Positions 40,497 through 51,500 of a stretch of 64,000 nucleotides of DNA are shown here, in pieces. How positions within the stretch are numbered: the first letter of the stretch is position 1; each line of letters starts with the position of its first letter. This DNA comes from Pyropia yezoensis (Eukaryota > Rhodophyta > Bangiophyceae > Bangiales > Bangiaceae). The notes below the pieces were generated by a model. It was given only the letters and a program-made list of their open reading frames with translations, did not search any database and was not told where the DNA came from. Location of the stretch: positions 17,035,346-17,099,345 of the forward strand of contig CM020618.1 of NCBI GenBank assembly GCA_009829735.1, in the 5' to 3' direction. The position numbers and the translations under genes are program-made.

Positions 40497-42968
40497 CTAA
40501 GCACTGATCTGCTTGTGCACCGCAGACGCAATCTCCTCGTAGCTCGCCGTTTCGTACGCGTCGCCCACCACCACAACGGTCGGCTTGCCGCCAGTCACAC
40601 GAGCAGCCAGCGCCGCCAGCTGCTCTCCCGTCACCTTCTCAATCTGCTCAAGCACCTCGTCCACCGTCATGTACGTGTCACCAATGACCAGCTGGCGGCC
40701 AATGTCCTCAACCAACACCGCCCGGGACTCGAGGTCCATGACCAGGCCAGCAGCGGTCATCGCCTTGGCGCGAGTGAGCTCCTCAACCGTCGGCACGCGA
40801 GCCATGGCACCCACTTGCTCGGTGGTTACGTCCACGAGGTGCGGCAGGTTGGCGCCGTCCAGGCAGCTGGCGCTGATACCAAACAGACCAGTATCGCTGT
40901 AAACGTGGTTGAAGGCCGCACACGCGTCGACCCAACCGTGCACATTGAGGACACCAGTATACAGACGGGTGTACATGCCCTTGCCGGGGCCACCAGAGCT
41001 GAACGAGCTGCCCCCGCCGAGGAGGGTGCGGAGCACGCACAGCGGGACCAGATCCTCATGCGCCCACGAGAGCGACTCAAAACCAATGGCGACGTGGCCA
41101 CCGCCGCCAGATGGGGGGGCGGTCGACCGCGCCCAGCCACCGGTGTAGTGAGCAGGCGCGTCAGGCAGGGAGCCGCTCCCGGTAGGAAGGCCGGCCAGGT
41201 GCTTTTCGGCGTGCGAAACGAGGCTATCGTGGTCCACGTTGGCCGCCGCGAGCACCATCCGGTCAGGGGTGTGCGACGCCGACACGTACGAGGCGACCAC
41301 GTCAGGGGCGAGCTCGCCAACCTTCTCCGCCTTCGGGAGTGACGTCATGCCTGCGCGCAGGAACATAATCAAGCAAGAGAAACACCAGAAAGCAACACCG
41401 ATGACCGAAGCACGAAGTCAATAACGGCAAACAATGAATGGAAAGCACACGGAAACAAAAAAGGGGCGACGTCAACCCGGGCAGCACAGAAGCAAAAAAC
41501 AGGAAAAATTGTTGGCAGCAGCCAGCCGGCACAATCGCCGTGTCAACTGGGCCAGCGAGCAGAGCTCGAGGCCAACAGCACGATCGACCACGCCGGTCAG
41601 CAGAGCAACCCACCCACGAAAAACTCGGAGCGGGCGCGAGGGATCCGGACCGCAAGGTTCTGAGCCCCCTGAGGCAGGGGCGCCAAGCCCCCAAAAAGGG
41701 CATCAATCTCCGAAGAGATACTAGCGTACAACAGCACAAAGAACGCGCAGCAGCCGCCCGTCGAACCCGACGTGAAACACTCACAAACAACAGCAAGCGC
41801 GAATGTGGGGAGTGCAGCGCCAGGGCACGGGGACGACCGACAAGCAATGCGCAGCCAGGCGTACAAACTCTCTCTCTTCGGGTGCAGGTCGACCACAAGG
41901 CGGACCGAAACAGGGTGCAGGGTAACCTCAAGAACAAACGAACGCACCGCAAAAAGAATGCAAGAAACATACCCAGACCAACGCTGTTGTACGCAGTCGC
42001 GTGCAGCAGCTCGTTGAGCTCTACAGATGCGTCGCCCGCCGACAACTGCGGGTGCTCCGCCATCGCTGCGGCCTGCGTCTTGATCTCAGCGCGGGCAGCG
42101 TCCCAAGCAGACGTCCCCAGCGCCGCGCCCATGACCATGGGCTGCAGAGCGGCCTCAGTGATCTCTGCTATCAGGGTGCCCGACGCAGCACGCATCCCTT
42201 CTGCCGAGTAGATGAGCACCTCCCGCGAGGACGACGCACCAAACGACGCGCCCGTCTTTTCGAGCGCCCGCGTCTGGAGGAACTTGCTCCGCCGCGCACT
42301 CCCGCGGAAGGCCATGTGTTCCAACAGGGAGCACACCCCCGTGTTGGCGCCGGCAGACTCGTACCGGCTGCCGGCGCGCACAAAGAGGCCCACCGATGAG
42401 ACGCGGTCGCCCGTGTCCACTGACGCCACGCGTGGGCCATTCTCCAGCTTGGTCACTCGCACAGGCGACACTGGTGGCCGCTCCCGGGGGGTGGGCGTCG
42501 GCACGCCGGGGAAGGGCTCGGTGAGGGGGACGTCAGCATCAAACATGCCGTGGACGGCGCTCCATAGCGCAGGGGGGGCTTGGGAAGTGGCAAGGCTGCG
42601 ACGAGTGCCAAAGGAAGGCACCTGAGTCGCCACCAAAGAGAAACAAAAGGGGAGGTGGCACACAAGACATAACCACGCAAGAAAGTCCGCCAGATGGAAA
42701 AATCAGTGCCTGAGAAAAGCGAAGCGGTGCAAAACAGCGCAGTGCACGGCCCACCAGCCAGGGAAGACCCTCATAATCACACATAGCTTCGACTCAAGAG
42801 TTGGCAAGCAACACACATGGCCCGGGCCACGGTTCCTTGGACGGGCAGAGGCGATCCCGACGGCGCGCTCCCAAACACGGTACAACGCGAACAGTCACAT
42901 ACCTGCGCTGACGGGACGGCGCGCCAGAGCAACCCAGGCAGCATCGATCCAGTTCGGGCGGCTGCCAT
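40497..42968 (-). CDS. PMPCA: Mitochondrial processing peptidase subunit alpha (M16 family)
   Basis: Three exons on the minus strand: 42968-42903, 42621-41973 and 41350-40497. Junctions are CAG|GTATGT...GACTCAG|GTG and CTGG|GTATGT...GCGCAG|GC. All phases agree and give 522 residues. Exon 1 encodes MAAARTGSMLPGLLWRAVPS, a typical amphipathic mitochondrial presequence. The M16 core follows: RAGSRYESAGANTGVCSLLE, where the zinc motif reads S120-L-L-E-H124 instead of HxxEH, so the first zinc ligand is missing. The glycine-rich loop GGGSSFSSGGPGKGMYTRLY starts at residue 350 and is the alpha-subunit signature. The alpha subunit binds presequences for cleavage by the beta subunit in the matrix (or within complex III). 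Loss of the catalytic His is normal for alpha. Confidence 0.93.
41351..41972 (-). other. PMPCA intron 2 (622 bp)
   Basis: GTATGT donor (41972 downward) and GCGCGCAG acceptor (41351). Phase 1: the Gly codon is split G|GC, giving the continuous peptide YNSVGLGMTSLPKAEKVGEL. Confidence 0.9.
42622..42902 (-). other. PMPCA intron 1 (281 bp)
   Basis: GTATGT donor right after the presequence exon; GTGGCGACTCAG acceptor; phase 0. It separates the targeting sequence from the mature protein. Confidence 0.88.
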
Positions 42969-43599
42969 CGTCGTTGACGATCGTAGGAGCCAGAGACGGG
43001 ACGGGCCGGCGCGTCCTCAACGGCGGAGACCCGCAGTGCTCCGCCCGTCGCGGATCGGTGTCGTCAGGAGACGGATTGGTGCAGTCACCGCTGAACAGCG
43101 GTATGACGGTTCTGAGGCTCCCACGAAATACACGAGGCTCGACTTACCGGTGAGAAAAGTTCTCCTGGTGGGGAAAGGATAGTTGAGCACCCGGGAAACA
43201 CTGTATAATTTCATGCGTGTGTTAGGCACAAGTCTTTCCCTAAGCATGACGTTTAAGTCAGCTCCCGCCCACAAGGGCGGCTGGTAGCGAAGCTCTCTTC
43301 AAGTCCAGGAAAGAACAACTGACAGACTGTACGGAGTGGCTTTATGTACAACCGCGTCCATACGGACCCCTGCGCCCCGCCAGGCATGGGCAGCCGCCCC
43401 CAGACCGCTTGCCTCACTGCCATAGCGGTCCGCCCTCGCCGCCTCTCACCGACCCCCGACACAACCCACCCAGCCACTGCCGCCGCCCAGCGGAACAAGC
43501 CAGAACCCCACCGCTGCCCTCAACCGCTACCCGAGGCGTCGGCCGCGTGCCCCCCAGCAGCAGAGGACCTCCCCTTCTGAGCTCAGTGACCCCCCCCCC
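42969..43599. other. Upstream region of PMPCA, no gene seen
   Basis: Less GC-rich than its surroundings around 43140-43330. No family features in any frame. A promoter for the minus-strand MPP gene is expected here. Confidence 0.5.
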
Positions 43600-45217
43600 C
43601 GCCAGCGACTGCTCGCCCCCGCCGCCCTCACCAGCCGCACGCACCGCACGGCCGCCACACCCGCCTTGCGGCCGGCCGCAGGCGCTGCGCCGCGGACACC
43701 GCCCGCGACCACGTCCACCGCGGCGGCTGGGCCGCGCTGCACCGCGGCGCCCACTGCCGCCACGCCCGCCGGAGCCGACCCTCCGCCGCCCACGGCCACC
43801 GCTGTGGCCGACACCGCGCCGCAAACAGCCCCCGCCCCAGCGCCAGCGTTGGGGGTAACGGCTCCGTAGCTGGCGGCCGTGAGCACGCGAGCGCGAGGCG
43901 ACCGCCCGCCCGCCGCCGAGCGACCCCCCCCCCGCCGCCAGTGCCACCCCCTCCCACACGCCCGCCACATGACGCGGCCGCCTTGTTCTCCGCCAGCTCG
44001 TCGCCCGTCGCGGCCGGCGTCACGACGCCACCCGCATACGCCGCCGCCCTTGCCGCGCTGCCGCCGCCCGTCGTCATGGCGGTGGCGTTTGGCGCAGTGG
44101 CGAGGACGGCGGCGACCGTAGGGGAAATAACGGGGGTAGCACCCCCGCCGCCAAGCACCATCCCCGCTTTGCCCACGACACCAATCTCGCAATCTCCAGC
44201 TGACAGCCGGCCCGCCGCGGCCAGCCCGCCGCCGGCCGCCACATCAGCCGCCGCGCCGCGGGCCGTCTTTAACGCAGCCGGCGTGCCGACGCCGTGCGCC
44301 GCCTGGCCGCTGGCGTAGGGGGGGGGGGTGCGGCTCGTACCAAAGGACTGGGGAGCGACGGGGCGGGATGGCCCACACCAGTCCAGCAGCCCACCCTCCA
44401 CACCTCCGCCGCAACTTACCCCCACCACCCCCATAGCCGACGACCCGAAGGGTGCGATCAGCGCGGCGCGGACGCCCCCGCCGTCACAAGGCCTATCGCC
44501 GCCGTCGCCACCACCGCCCCCGCCGCTGTGCCGCCACTTGCCATCCCGGCAGCGGTTGGCGCCGCCGCCGCCGTCTAGGCGGCGGACGGGCATAGCGGGC
44601 GTGCCCAGGGGGGGGCGCGTGGCGGACAGCGTGGGCGTCGACGCGGGCGGCGTGGGTAGCGCGCCCGGCACGGGCGTTGGGCCTGCCGCGGCCGGCGCCG
44701 AGACTGCCGGCAGAGGCGCAGCGGGTGGCCGCGCAGAGGTAACGGCGGCCGCCGCCGCAGGGGGCGGCGGTGGCAGCAGAAACAACCGCCGCGGCGGCTG
44801 TAGCGACGGCGGCGGCGGCTTCCGTGCTCGCCTCGGCCGCCGCGGTGTGGTGCCGCGGGCAGCAGCACACCGCCAACGCCCATCCCCGCTCCCGCGGCGA
44901 GCAGAGAGCAGCAGCACGACCACATTCGGGGCAAAGACGGGGGGGGCGGCTGCCAAAGGGCACCTGTCGCTGCCGCCGCCGGCGCCGACGCCGCCGGCGC
45001 TGCTGCCGCCGTCACGCCCACCTCGACCATCGCGGTCGCGACCGCTGCGGCAGCCACCACCGTTTACGTCTCGGCCACGGCTGTGGCCGCGCGCGGCCGC
45101 CTCCCCCCCACCCTCATCGACGCTCGTCACATGGTGACGCCCGCCTCGCCCCCCAGATTCGACGAGTCTGCTCCTCTGGCATCGGTGACGCGTCCGATTG
45201 ACAAGGACGTACCCTGA
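43600..45217 (+). other. Ala/Pro-rich coding-like region, unresolved
   Basis: Protein-like plus-strand segments lie in different frames: 43941-44318 (YAAALAALPPPVVMAVAFGA, NAAGVPTPCAAWPLA), 44294-44578, and a last one ending at 45217 with ATTVYVSATAVAARGRLPPT, LIDARHMVTPASPPRFDESA and PIDKDVP. The minus strand also has a 633-residue frame (43628-45529) of Pro/Arg/Gly composition. The final plus-strand segment looks most natural. I cannot build a gene model and recognise no family; a spliced or broken Ala-rich gene is my best reading. Confidence 0.22.
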
Positions 45218-45474
45218 GTGCCGTCGTGGATCGCGATCTGGCTCGCTGCCAGGGTGCCTGGCTGCCATTGGGGTCCAGGCACCCCCGCATTCAAGGTACT
45301 GAGAGCACGACGTGGAAGAATTACAACCCGAGAAACAGCAAGAATTGAGGACCGGGTCGCCAGCGGCGCGGAGCAGCAATCGGGCCCGAGGCTGGGCTCG
45401 TGTAGGACGAGCCCAGCACAGGTCCGACTGGACGCCCTGTGCAGTCATCACCTCCCCCCCTCGCTCTCCAAGCC

Positions 45475-45690
45475 AGCCGGAGGTTATCACCCCCCCCGCA
45501 GTTATCACCCTCCCCCCCCCGGTTATCACCCCCCGAAGTCATCCCCCTGCGCAGTTATTCCCCCCCCCCCCCCCCCCCCCCGTCTCCAACCCAGCCAGAG
45601 GTTATCACCCCCCGTAGATATCACCCCCCCCGCCCGCTCTCCGACCCAGCCAGAAGATATCACCCCCTGGCAGTCATCACCCCCCCGCTA
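45475..45690. repeat. Irregular (RGTTATCACCCCCC)n tandem repeat
   Basis: About a dozen units of (A/G)(G/T)TTATCACC or GATATCACC, each followed by a run of 5-10 C. Two longer sub-repeats include CC(A/C)A(A/G)CCAGCC(A/G)GA. It directly precedes the ABCC fragment. Confidence 0.75.
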
Positions 45691-45695
45691 TGTAC

Positions 45696-45905
45696 ATGCA
45701 GCTGGATTGCCAGCGCATTGGGAATCTTGCCCAGTTTATCCACGCCACGTGGAGCTCCCCGGTGGCGGTCATCGTTTCGGTGGGGCTGCTGTACCACTAC
45801 ATTGGGCCGTCGGCTTTCATCGGCGTTGGTGTCACGCTGATGATGCTAACGGTGCAGGGCAAGCTGATTGGGCTGCAGTCTGGTTTCCGCAAGTCAGTCG
45901 TGGTA
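45696..45905 (+). pseudogene. Orphan fragment of an ABCC/MRP transporter transmembrane domain
   Basis: The frame from 45690 reads QLDCQRIGNLAQFIHATWSS, PVAVIVSVGLLYHYIGPSAF, IGVGVTLMMLTVQGKLIGLQ, SGFRKS. This is the ABCC core pattern of a (D)..R...... segment, a short amphipathic helix ending in lhxxWSxP, two transmembrane helices with LLY..LG.SA..G, and the basic loop after them. Only about 70 residues are present, with no nucleotide-binding domain nearby and the EPL1 gene ending 50 bp downstream. It may be a duplicated exon: CATGCAG before QLD could be an acceptor and GTACAC after SVV a donor. A remnant is likelier than a gene. Confidence 0.55.
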
Positions 45906-45951
45906 CACTGTATGTCATACAGGTCCCACTCACAACACGCCCTGAGGTCCC

Positions 45952-48549
45952 TCAGCTCATCTCCACAACCAGCGGTAGTTGTCGCACAGAGAAGGCTGGC
46001 AGCCGCGAAATGTCCGCCCCCATTACCAGCTCCACTGCCTCCTCTCCATCGGCCGGCGGCGGTTGTGAAGGCTCTCCACCTCCATCCCCACCAGGTTCGG
46101 CTGCCGCTGATGCTGCCGCCGCCGCCTCTTCCGCAGCCATCCGCCGAGTCCGCACCGTGTGGCTGCCATGCAGCTCTTCCTCCCGTCGGGCCGCCATCGC
46201 GACCGCATGCTTCCGGCTGGGCCAGTAAAGGTCAGCTCCGTCAATCGTACGCCCGACGACGGTGGCCGCCGGTGTCAGCGGAGCCAGCGGCGCCATCAGC
46301 GCCCGCACCTCCGCGTCTGGCTCGTGCACCCAGTCGTAGGAGTCGCCCAACACGGTGCCCGCGTCGTGGTAAGGCACCCCCGCGGTGTAGGCGCCGCCCA
46401 TCGCCACCGACGCTGGGTAGGAGGCCGCCCGAACGCCCCGCTCAGGCTCGTATACGACACGGTCAAAGATGAGCCGGCCGCCACGACCGAGGCGCCCGCG
46501 GCCACGGAAGGGCACGGGGGTACCATCCGCCTGGAGGCCCTTCGCGGCGGCAGCAGCCGCAAATGCGACGAGGGCAGCCGCACGGCGGCGTTTGGTATCG
46601 GCAGCGGCAGCAGCGGAGAGGTCCACCCCGAGTGCCGCCTCGTTCCGCGTCGCAAACGAGGGCAAGCCCGACGGTGCGGTGAGGGGGGAGTCGGGGCTGG
46701 AGCCAGAAGAAGCCCACTGGCGAGTGCGAGCCCGCTTGGCGGCGGGAGCATAGGTGGCCGTCGAAGGTGCACCTCGCTTGCCGCCACGGCTAAGACGACG
46801 CGCGATGTTGTGGCCGGCATCAGCGTCGGAATCACCATCCCTGTCAACGTCCACGTCGGGTTCGTCCTCAGGAAGGGGGGTCACCGCCAGCGCACCAATC
46901 TTGCGTGCGTCGAGATCCACCGCCGCAGGGGCCATCGGCACGTCCCGCACCGTGTTGCGCTCCGACGCAGCCGCAAACACCCGGTGGTCGTACGGGGACA
47001 CCCCATAATTGATAAAGCCTCCTGCAAAGTAGCGCATGTTGCGGAGGAACTTTTGACCTTCCACGTCGAAGAGGAAGGCGTCGAGGCCGTGAGGGCGAAC
47101 CGCCGCCAACCCCCCAGCCGCGCCCGTGACCGCGCCCACCGCCCCACGAGAGCCACTGCGACCACCACCGCGGCCCGCCACACCGTCGCGGCCGTCGCGA
47201 CGCCCGCCATCGCCGCCCGCCGCCTTTTCCGCCGCCGCCGCCGCCCGGCGGCTCGCATTCGCCGCTGCCGACGCCTTGCGCGCCGCCGTCGCCGCGGCCG
47301 TAACGTGCGCGCCTCGTGCGCGCGCGCCACCAGTGCTGCCCCCGACACCGGGCCGCCGGCGGACGGGCTTTTTGGGTCGCCGCACTGCCAGCGGCCCCGC
47401 GCTCATCCCAGGAGGAGGAACGGCCAGGGCGGCAGGTGGGGGAGGGCCAAAGGTTGCTCCGGCCAGTAGCTCCCGTGGCAGTGCCAGGCCCGACAGGGGA
47501 AGCGTCACACTGCCAGCAAGGGTATAGTCCCAGCCCGGCACCAGCCCCGTCGCTGACGAGTCTGGGGCGGCAGTCGGGGAGGCACCAATAACTGGCTCGG
47601 CCAGCGTCACGCCGTCGCCTTCTCCCGCGGCCAGCTGGCGGAAGTAGTGCGCAAGGCGGGGCCCAGACCGCGCGAGGTCGGCCCGCGCCATAAATGCGTC
47701 GATCGATGCCAGCTCTGCCTTGAGCCGCTCCCGCCGTAACATAGACACCACCAAGCTCCGCGCCTGGACGAGCTCCTTTTGCAACAGCACCGCCCGCTTG
47801 TAGTTTTCGTAGGTGTTTTGACGTCCCCGGCAGGTGCGCCCCCCCCCCCCAGCCGCCCCGTCGCGCGGACGGAACGCCACCGATGGGTCCGTGTTGCCGG
47901 GTGAAACGGGTGGCTGGTGGAGGCGGAGGAAGGAACGCCCGCCCCGTTCTATGCGGCGTGCCACCCAGTGGCGGTGAAGCTCCTTACGCGCCGCGTCCGA
48001 GCTGATCAGCGGCGACAGCAGAGCGCGGATGGGCGGACCATACGGCGGCAGGGTAGTGGATCGCGACTGTGCCTTTTCCAGCGCGTCCATTCCCCGCTCC
48101 AGAGCGTCCGCAGTGATGCCCGGCGGCGCGCGAGCGGACAAGTCAGCAAGGAAGCGCTCGTCAGTAAAGTCGGCGTCGTATTCAACAGTGGTGCGCTCCA
48201 GCTCCTCATCATTCTTGTCAAACACAATGTAGTGAGACGGGGGGCGCACAAACTGCGTAAAGGGCGCCTCATCATAGCCGGGCACGACCGAGACGACGGG
48301 GACGGGGATTTCGAGGGACTTGGTCCGGCCCGCGGGCCCACTGCCGTTGCCGCCGCCCATCACGGATGCCAGCAGGGCCTGTTGCAGGTGGCGCTCCTCC
48401 TCCTCTGCTGGGTCCATGCCGGTGGCCATGGCAGGTAGGGTGCGGGAGACGAGAACATCGTCTTCATGGCGGAGGTCTTTGGAGGACTTGATAATGGGGA
48501 GTGGCTTGTTGAGGTCAATGGGGCGCGGGCGGAAGCTTGGACGACTCAT
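45952..48549 (-). CDS. EPL1: Enhancer of polycomb-like protein (EPL1), NuA4 subunit
   Basis: 865 residues, no intron, start at 48549 (MSRPSFRPRP...); an in-frame upstream Met adds 11 residues without conservation. EPL1 links the Esa1/Tip60 catalytic module to the rest of the NuA4 histone acetyltransferase. EPcA features: SFRPRPIDLNKPLPIIKSSK, TLPAMATGMDPAEEEERHLQ (the conserved P-TGME-EEE-EHHLQ motif), IPVPVVSVVPGYDEAPFTQF, VEYDADFTDERFLADL (YDmD..De.wL) and VAFRPRDG, followed by the RKN-like YENYKRAVLLQKELVQARSL and VSMLRRERLKAELA. Beyond about residue 330 the protein is Ala/Gly/Arg low complexity, with a more ordered C-terminal patch (FLRNMRYFAGGFINYGVSPY, GRLIFDRVVYEPERGVRAAS). The N-terminal homology is clear; the C-terminus is lineage-specific. 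Confidence 0.85.
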   Translation of the reverse strand: MSRPSFRPRPIDLNKPLPIIKSSKDLRHEDDVLVSRTLPAMATGMDPAEEEERHLQQALLASVMGGGNGSGPAGRTKSLEIPVPVVSVVPGYDEAPFTQFVRPPSHYIVFDKNDEELERTTVEYDADFTDERFLADLSARAPPGITADALERGMDALEKAQSRSTTLPPYGPPIRALLSPLISSDAARKELHRHWVARRIERGGRSFLRLHQPPVSPGNTDPSVAFRPRDGAAGGGGRTCRGRQNTYENYKRAVLLQKELVQARSLVVSMLRRERLKAELASIDAFMARADLARSGPRLAHYFRQLAAGEGDGVTLAEPVIGASPTAAPDSSATGLVPGWDYTLAGSVTLPLSGLALPRELLAGATFGPPPPAALAVPPPGMSAGPLAVRRPKKPVRRRPGVGGSTGGARARGAHVTAAATAARKASAAANASRRAAAAAEKAAGGDGGRRDGRDGVAGRGGGRSGSRGAVGAVTGAAGGLAAVRPHGLDAFLFDVEGQKFLRNMRYFAGGFINYGVSPYDHRVFAAASERNTVRDVPMAPAAVDLDARKIGALAVTPLPEDEPDVDVDRDGDSDADAGHNIARRLSRGGKRGAPSTATYAPAAKRARTRQWASSGSSPDSPLTAPSGLPSFATRNEAALGVDLSAAAAADTKRRRAAALVAFAAAAAAKGLQADGTPVPFRGRGRLGRGGRLIFDRVVYEPERGVRAASYPASVAMGGAYTAGVPYHDAGTVLGDSYDWVHEPDAEVRALMAPLAPLTPAATVVGRTIDGADLYWPSRKHAVAMAARREEELHGSHTVRTRRMAAEEAAAAASAAAEPGGDGGGEPSQPPPADGEEAVELVMGADISRLPAFSVRQLPLVVEMS

Positions 48550-51500
48550 GATGGACTTCGCAGGGACGCACCAGGCACCCAAGTGAGGGAGGAAGAGCGA
48601 ACTACCAGGCTGCGAGAAACCTCCTCAAAGGAAGACAAGCCAACAGGTGCGCAGAAAAAAAGGAGGTAATAAAACGACTGCTACGAGCCACACCAGGGAT
48701 GGGAGGACCCCGCTCCCTCCAGGTATCCCCGGCACGCGGCCGAGAAATCGCCAGTGGGGCGAAAAAAACACCACGAGGGGGGACGTGCGCCGTCCCCCAC
48801 TTTCGTAGGCAGCAACCGAGGACGCACTTCGGACCGCGGTCGCAGCCGCCGCAGACGGGGTAAGAGCGTGCGCGGCGGCGCGAGCGCGTCTGCGGGGACT
48901 CGCGCGCGCGAAGGCGCGATAGCGTGCCAGCAGGACTGCGCGAGACGCCGAAACACAAGACTTCCCTGTGCAATTACATCAGACGTCCAGTTTCCAAGTC
49001 GATTGTGTAAGGGCTGTAAATCGCGCCCGGGGCGCGATTTGTGTCATCGGATTCGGCGTCCATAAAGCCACACAATGTCGACTATCGGAAATATTCGTCC
49101 ATACACTGGTCGCCGGTAGTGCGACGGCGAGGACATTGAGTGGTATTAAGGTGGGGCCGATCTGGCACGGAGAGCCTGACGTAGATCGGCAGGAAGATTG
49201 AGCATCTATTCTCACAAAGTCCCCCGCTTTCCATTCTCGCACCCCCACCGTGTGACCTGTTTGTCCTCTGCCTGGATATTGCTGTGCCTTCCCCTTAGCC
49301 TTCATCTACCTCTGTGCTCAGAGCCACACAGCATTTGGTTTCCTGCATTATTTTGAGCGGGTCAGCAGGGGTGGAGGGACACCGCAGAGCACCTATGTTC
49401 TGCCGCGCACGGGAGCGGACTCTTTCACCTTGTCTTCTCCACGCACTTAGCTGGATGTTTTTGGGGATGGCCGCCACGCGTGCCGCCAGCATGGAGGGAG
49501 GATGAGGGCGTCGGAAGGAACAGTGGTGGGAGCACTTCAGAGTCCATGTTGTGTGGTGGCCCTTGTACCCGTCCCGGAGGCGGGTGGACGGAGGGGACAG
49601 CTGCATCGCGCTTGTTGGCGCGCCAGCGTCCGACTGTGCGGCGCGGGGTGAGCAGAGGGGCCTCCACGAGGCTCAAAGTCATGCCTACAGCAAGGGCGTG
49701 AAGACAGTTGACGACTGTGAGGAGCCACCCACACTTGGGCAGCCCTCAACGAACTCGTGATGGTGTCAGCGATCCGTGCCAGCCAATAGGACGAAAGGAA
49801 GCGAGGAAGAGGATGGAGGTGGTGACAGTGTTGGGTTTGGGGAAGAGGACTGCGCGACGTCGGTGGTGATCAAGGGGGGTTGAAAGGTTCAGGTCGTCTT
49901 TGGTCTGTGCCTGTGGTTTCCCATCCGGTCTCTCCCGGTGGCGCCGACACCCACGCACTATGTGCTCGCGTCGGGGCACTCGAGGTGCTCCAAAGCATGC
50001 ATTTTCCCGTCGCCCCGCCGGGATGCACAAAACGGCCCAGAAACAAAGCATGGCTCTTAAAACAAAGAATGAGCGGGCGTGCGCACTAAAGGAGTGCAGC
50101 CCCAGTTTTTACCGAAAGAAGGGGTCCGGAGTGCGGCGCCTCGTGCGCCGCTCCAGCCGGTCACAGACGTCAGTCGGACCGAAGGTCCGAGAGGCGTGTA
50201 AGCACGGTTCGATCGAGTCGACCGAAGCGGCCAGTCGGCTAGCCAGTCACATCGCTGCAATGCTGCAGCGAGGACAGTCTAACTGACTCTCCAGCTGTGG
50301 CAGATGGGGCTCGTCATGGGTGCTGACGGTGGCGCCTTTCGAGAGGCCATGATGGGCTGTCGATGGCTGCTGTCGTGCGGCCGGAAGACACCGTGAGACA
50401 GCGGCTGACTCATCTTGAGTCTGGAAAGTACACCGCGTCATGCCCCACAATACAAGGAATTGATCCATGTTGCCAGGAGATGGCTCGGCAGGATCTGTAG
50501 GGAGAGGTCCCGGATTATCATCCCTTAGGTGTTAGGCATGGGAATAAGGCGGAACTCTTTACCGGCTAAATCATACGGGGGATGATCCCCCTCTCCCGCC
50601 GACACCTTATCTCCCTGTGTCGTACCACACACCTGTGATCCGCTTAGTGCTCCTCCGAGGGCAAGACTGATACGTGCAACCAGGCGTGGAACGCCACGAA
50701 CGGTCCCTGTCGCGTTGCTGTCCCCTTCACCAGCGCACGTATCGGGCGACGCGATTCCATTTACCAGACCCTCGCTGCCTCCCCATGCGCGGGTTTTGGG
50801 CCAGTCTCGGCAACCCCCCCTACCCTCCTTCCAGCGACCCCGTCGAGGCGCGAGCAGTCGCCGGGCACCCCCCCTCCCCCGCCAGGTGCACCCGCAAATC
50901 TGGGCATACGCGGCCACCCCACCCGCTTCTATCTACCACTGGCGCATTGTGGGGGAGTGTCCATCATGGTAACCATGATGAGTACCCCCCCCCCCACATG
51001 CCGCGACCGCGTGGCAGGGCAGTGGCGCCGCCCCTCCAGCAGCACCCAGTCCTGCAGCCTCTTTGGCGCGCAGTCACTCGCGGCGCCCCCCCCCCTTCCC
51101 CGCCTGCCGCTGCCGCGAGTCGGGCGGTCGGCGGACCCCCCTCCGCAGGGCCCAGGAGGCGGTGTTAGTGACGTCCCGACCACTATCACCCTTGCTGTTG
51201 CGGAGATGCAGGGTTGCTTTGGCGCGATGCCGCATCTCTTGCGTGATGTTCGAGGCAATATCCCTCCACACGTTTGTCCCATCCGGAGTACTTTTCGAAT
51301 GCCACGTGGCTTGACCCGCCGTCGAAAAAAGCCTCCGATGGGATTTGTTCAGATCTGCGTGACGAGGCACATGCGTGCCCAGCCGGTCGAACCACGTATG
51401 CCTAACCTCTGCGGTGTCCCCCCATTCCCAGCCTCCAGGTCAAAGGCAACCTCGAATGCGCAGGCTCCTCGAATACCACCGCTCCATCTCCGCGCCGTTT

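Noticed and set aside
43628-45529. 633-residue minus-strand frame as a gene
   Set aside because: Low-complexity Pro/Arg/Gly composition without a motif; plus-strand segments look more natural, and neither gives a clear model.
45475-45690. CRISPR-like array
   Set aside because: Units are too short and irregular, with homopolymer spacers; this is a simple tandem repeat in a eukaryotic genome.
50196-50225. GGTTCGAT-like tRNA T-arm
   Set aside because: No matching acceptor, D-arm or anticodon stem could be drawn around it; no tRNA is called in this window.
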